Shown here: positions 15,564 through 16,195 of the stretch, piece after piece
How positions within the stretch are numbered: position 1 is the first letter of the stretch
Layout of the letters: the number at the start of each line of letters is the position of its first letter
The notes under the pieces: generated by a model
The model's database searches: none
Told to the model about the DNA's origin: nothing
What the model saw: only the letters and a program-made list of their open reading frames with translations
Assembly (NCBI GenBank): GCA_902797895.1
Contig: CADBUS010000074.1
Coordinates: forward strand, 1 to 16,195
Length of the DNA stretch: 16,195 nucleotides
Direction: 5' to 3'
Source of the DNA: an uncultured Bacteroidia bacterium
GTDB lineage: Bacteria; Bacteroidota; Bacteroidia; Bacteroidales; UBA932
Translations under genes and position numbers: made by a program

Positions 15564-15593
15564 ATCTTGCAATCTAACAGATTGCAAGATATG
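15561..15593. promoter_or_regulatory. Perfect 15-base inverted repeat covering the ispE start codon
   Basis: CATATCTTGCAATCT (15561-15575), a 3-base spacer AAC, and AGATTGCAAGATATG (15579-15593) form a perfect palindrome. In the minus-strand mRNA the ispE AUG would be the last three bases of the 3' arm and fully paired. There is no T-run after the stem on either strand, so it is not a standard terminator. It sits 21 bases past the stop of the HEAT-repeat gene. The same palindrome also creates an ATG on the plus strand at 15591. Confidence 0.7.
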
Positions 15594-15614
15594 AAAAAAT
15601 CTTATAACGAGTTG

Positions 15615-16195
15615 CTATTGCAAACGCAGGAGAGTTTGGTTGAGCTCTGCTTTCAGCTGAGGTTCAAGGGTGTTGGCTTGATTTGCCAATATGCTGTTGA
15701 TTCCATCAACAATCTCACTCTTACGATAAGAGTAAACATACCAGCCAAGAGCCTCTGCCATATTCAGCCTCACCTCCAATGGATTAGAGCTGTCTTGCAG
15801 CAGGTATAAAAAGTGCGGAATATACTCGTGCATATTGTAGTTGCGAGTAGTTCTGATAGATGAAACGCGGTCTTTCAGCTTTTCATCCTTACCCATTATC
15901 TCTTTAACTATGGCATTTGTTCTGCGCTCACTATTATCTATGCTCTTTTTAACCTTTGCCAAAATTGCATCGTTATCGAGATAGGTCATACTTCCCTTTG
16001 CCTGCTCTACCGCCTCTCTAAGCGCAGCAAAATTCATTGTTTGGAAATCGCCTGAAAGATTGTAGTTTACACGCTTTTGCTCCGGATAGTTCAGATACTC
16101 GCTGACTACCGCATAACTAAGGCGTGGATCTCCGCTGCGCCCGGCCAACGAGGCTGCTGCTCTTCTCACCTGCTCGTAGTTATCTCTTAACGCCA
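15615..16195 (-). CDS. HEAT-repeat-like protein, C-terminal fragment
   Basis: The last 193 codons of a gene that continues past the right edge; the frame is open to base 16195. The stretch ALRDNYEQVRRAAASLAGRS is a good HEAT-type helix pair. A second pair lies near the end (NPLEVRLNMAEALGWYVYSY), with a charged helical region between them (AILAKVKKSIDNSERRTNAI). Such solenoids usually bind other proteins and often form the tail of a larger enzyme in Bacteroidetes, for example a peptidase. Nothing visible here defines the main domain, and there are no catalytic motifs, membrane segments or targeting signals. A GTG inside the frame at 16169 is not a likely start, because the HEAT pattern runs through it. 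It ends 51 bases before the ispE start and probably shares its transcript. Confidence 0.7.
   Translation of the reverse strand, partial: ALRDNYEQVRRAAASLAGRSGDPRLSYAVVSEYLNYPEQKRVNYNLSGDFQTMNFAALREAVEQAKGSMTYLDNDAILAKVKKSIDNSERRTNAIVKEIMGKDEKLKDRVSSIRTTRNYNMHEYIPHFLYLLQDSSNPLEVRLNMAEALGWYVYSYRKSEIVDGINSILANQANTLEPQLKAELNQTLLRLQ

Noticed and set aside
15561..15593. The palindrome as an intrinsic terminator of the HEAT-repeat gene
   Set aside because: No T-run follows the stem on the minus strand; the T-run lies before it. The stem also includes the ispE start codon.
15591..15809. Plus-strand ORF starting at the ATG made by the palindrome
   Set aside because: It is antisense to the HEAT-repeat gene, has no promoter or recognisable product, and its start is a by-product of palindrome symmetry.

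Overview
This window is a stretch of chromosome from a member of the Bacteroidetes, most likely order Bacteroidales. The evidence is a SusC/SusD outer-membrane pair, a gldE homologue next to a phosphopantetheinyl transferase, a DUF4954 protein, promoters of the Bacteroidetes type (-7 TAnnTTTG with TTG or ATTG about 20 bases upstream), and poor Shine-Dalgarno sites. Family or genus cannot be fixed from the sequence alone. I see no tRNA, rRNA, CRISPR array, insertion sequence or phage gene. Every gap between genes is shorter than 300 bases.

Layout. (1) Bases 1-2950, minus strand: tyrS, rbfA and a LolC/LolE-type permease (cut by the window edge) form a tight operon with 11- and 12-base gaps, driven by a promoter at 2981-3012. 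(2) Bases 3035-5546, plus strand: a secreted S37-type serine peptidase and a DUF2156 (GNAT-like) protein, started by a promoter that overlaps the tyrS promoter back to back. (3) Bases 5547-5764: a convergent gap holding a palindromic REP/MITE-like repeat. (4) Bases 5765-7577, minus strand: gldE (TTG start, short C-terminus) followed by a 4'-phosphopantetheinyl transferase. (5) Bases 7578-7765: divergent gap with a second, diverged copy of the repeat. (6) Bases 7766-9865, plus strand: a 699-residue DUF4954 beta-helix protein, ended by a strong two-way terminator. (7) Bases 9970-16195, minus strand: the 3' end of a HEAT-repeat gene, ispE, then a SusC/SusD pair with its own promoter and a structured leader.

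How the genes work together. Most of the window is housekeeping: tyrosine charging, 30S maturation, lipoprotein sorting, the isoprenoid MEP pathway and carrier-protein activation. The two outward-facing parts are the secreted peptidase and the SusCD importer. The SusCD pair has no glycoside hydrolase, sigma/anti-sigma pair or hybrid sensor beside it, so it does not look like a classical polysaccharide utilisation locus. Import of peptides or another small nutrient is possible but is inference.

The most unusual signals are in the non-coding DNA. A perfect 15-base-pair hairpin traps the ispE start codon. The susC leader carries a tiny, very basic upstream ORF whose own start codon lies in a hairpin arm. 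An interspersed palindromic repeat occurs at two intergenic sites.
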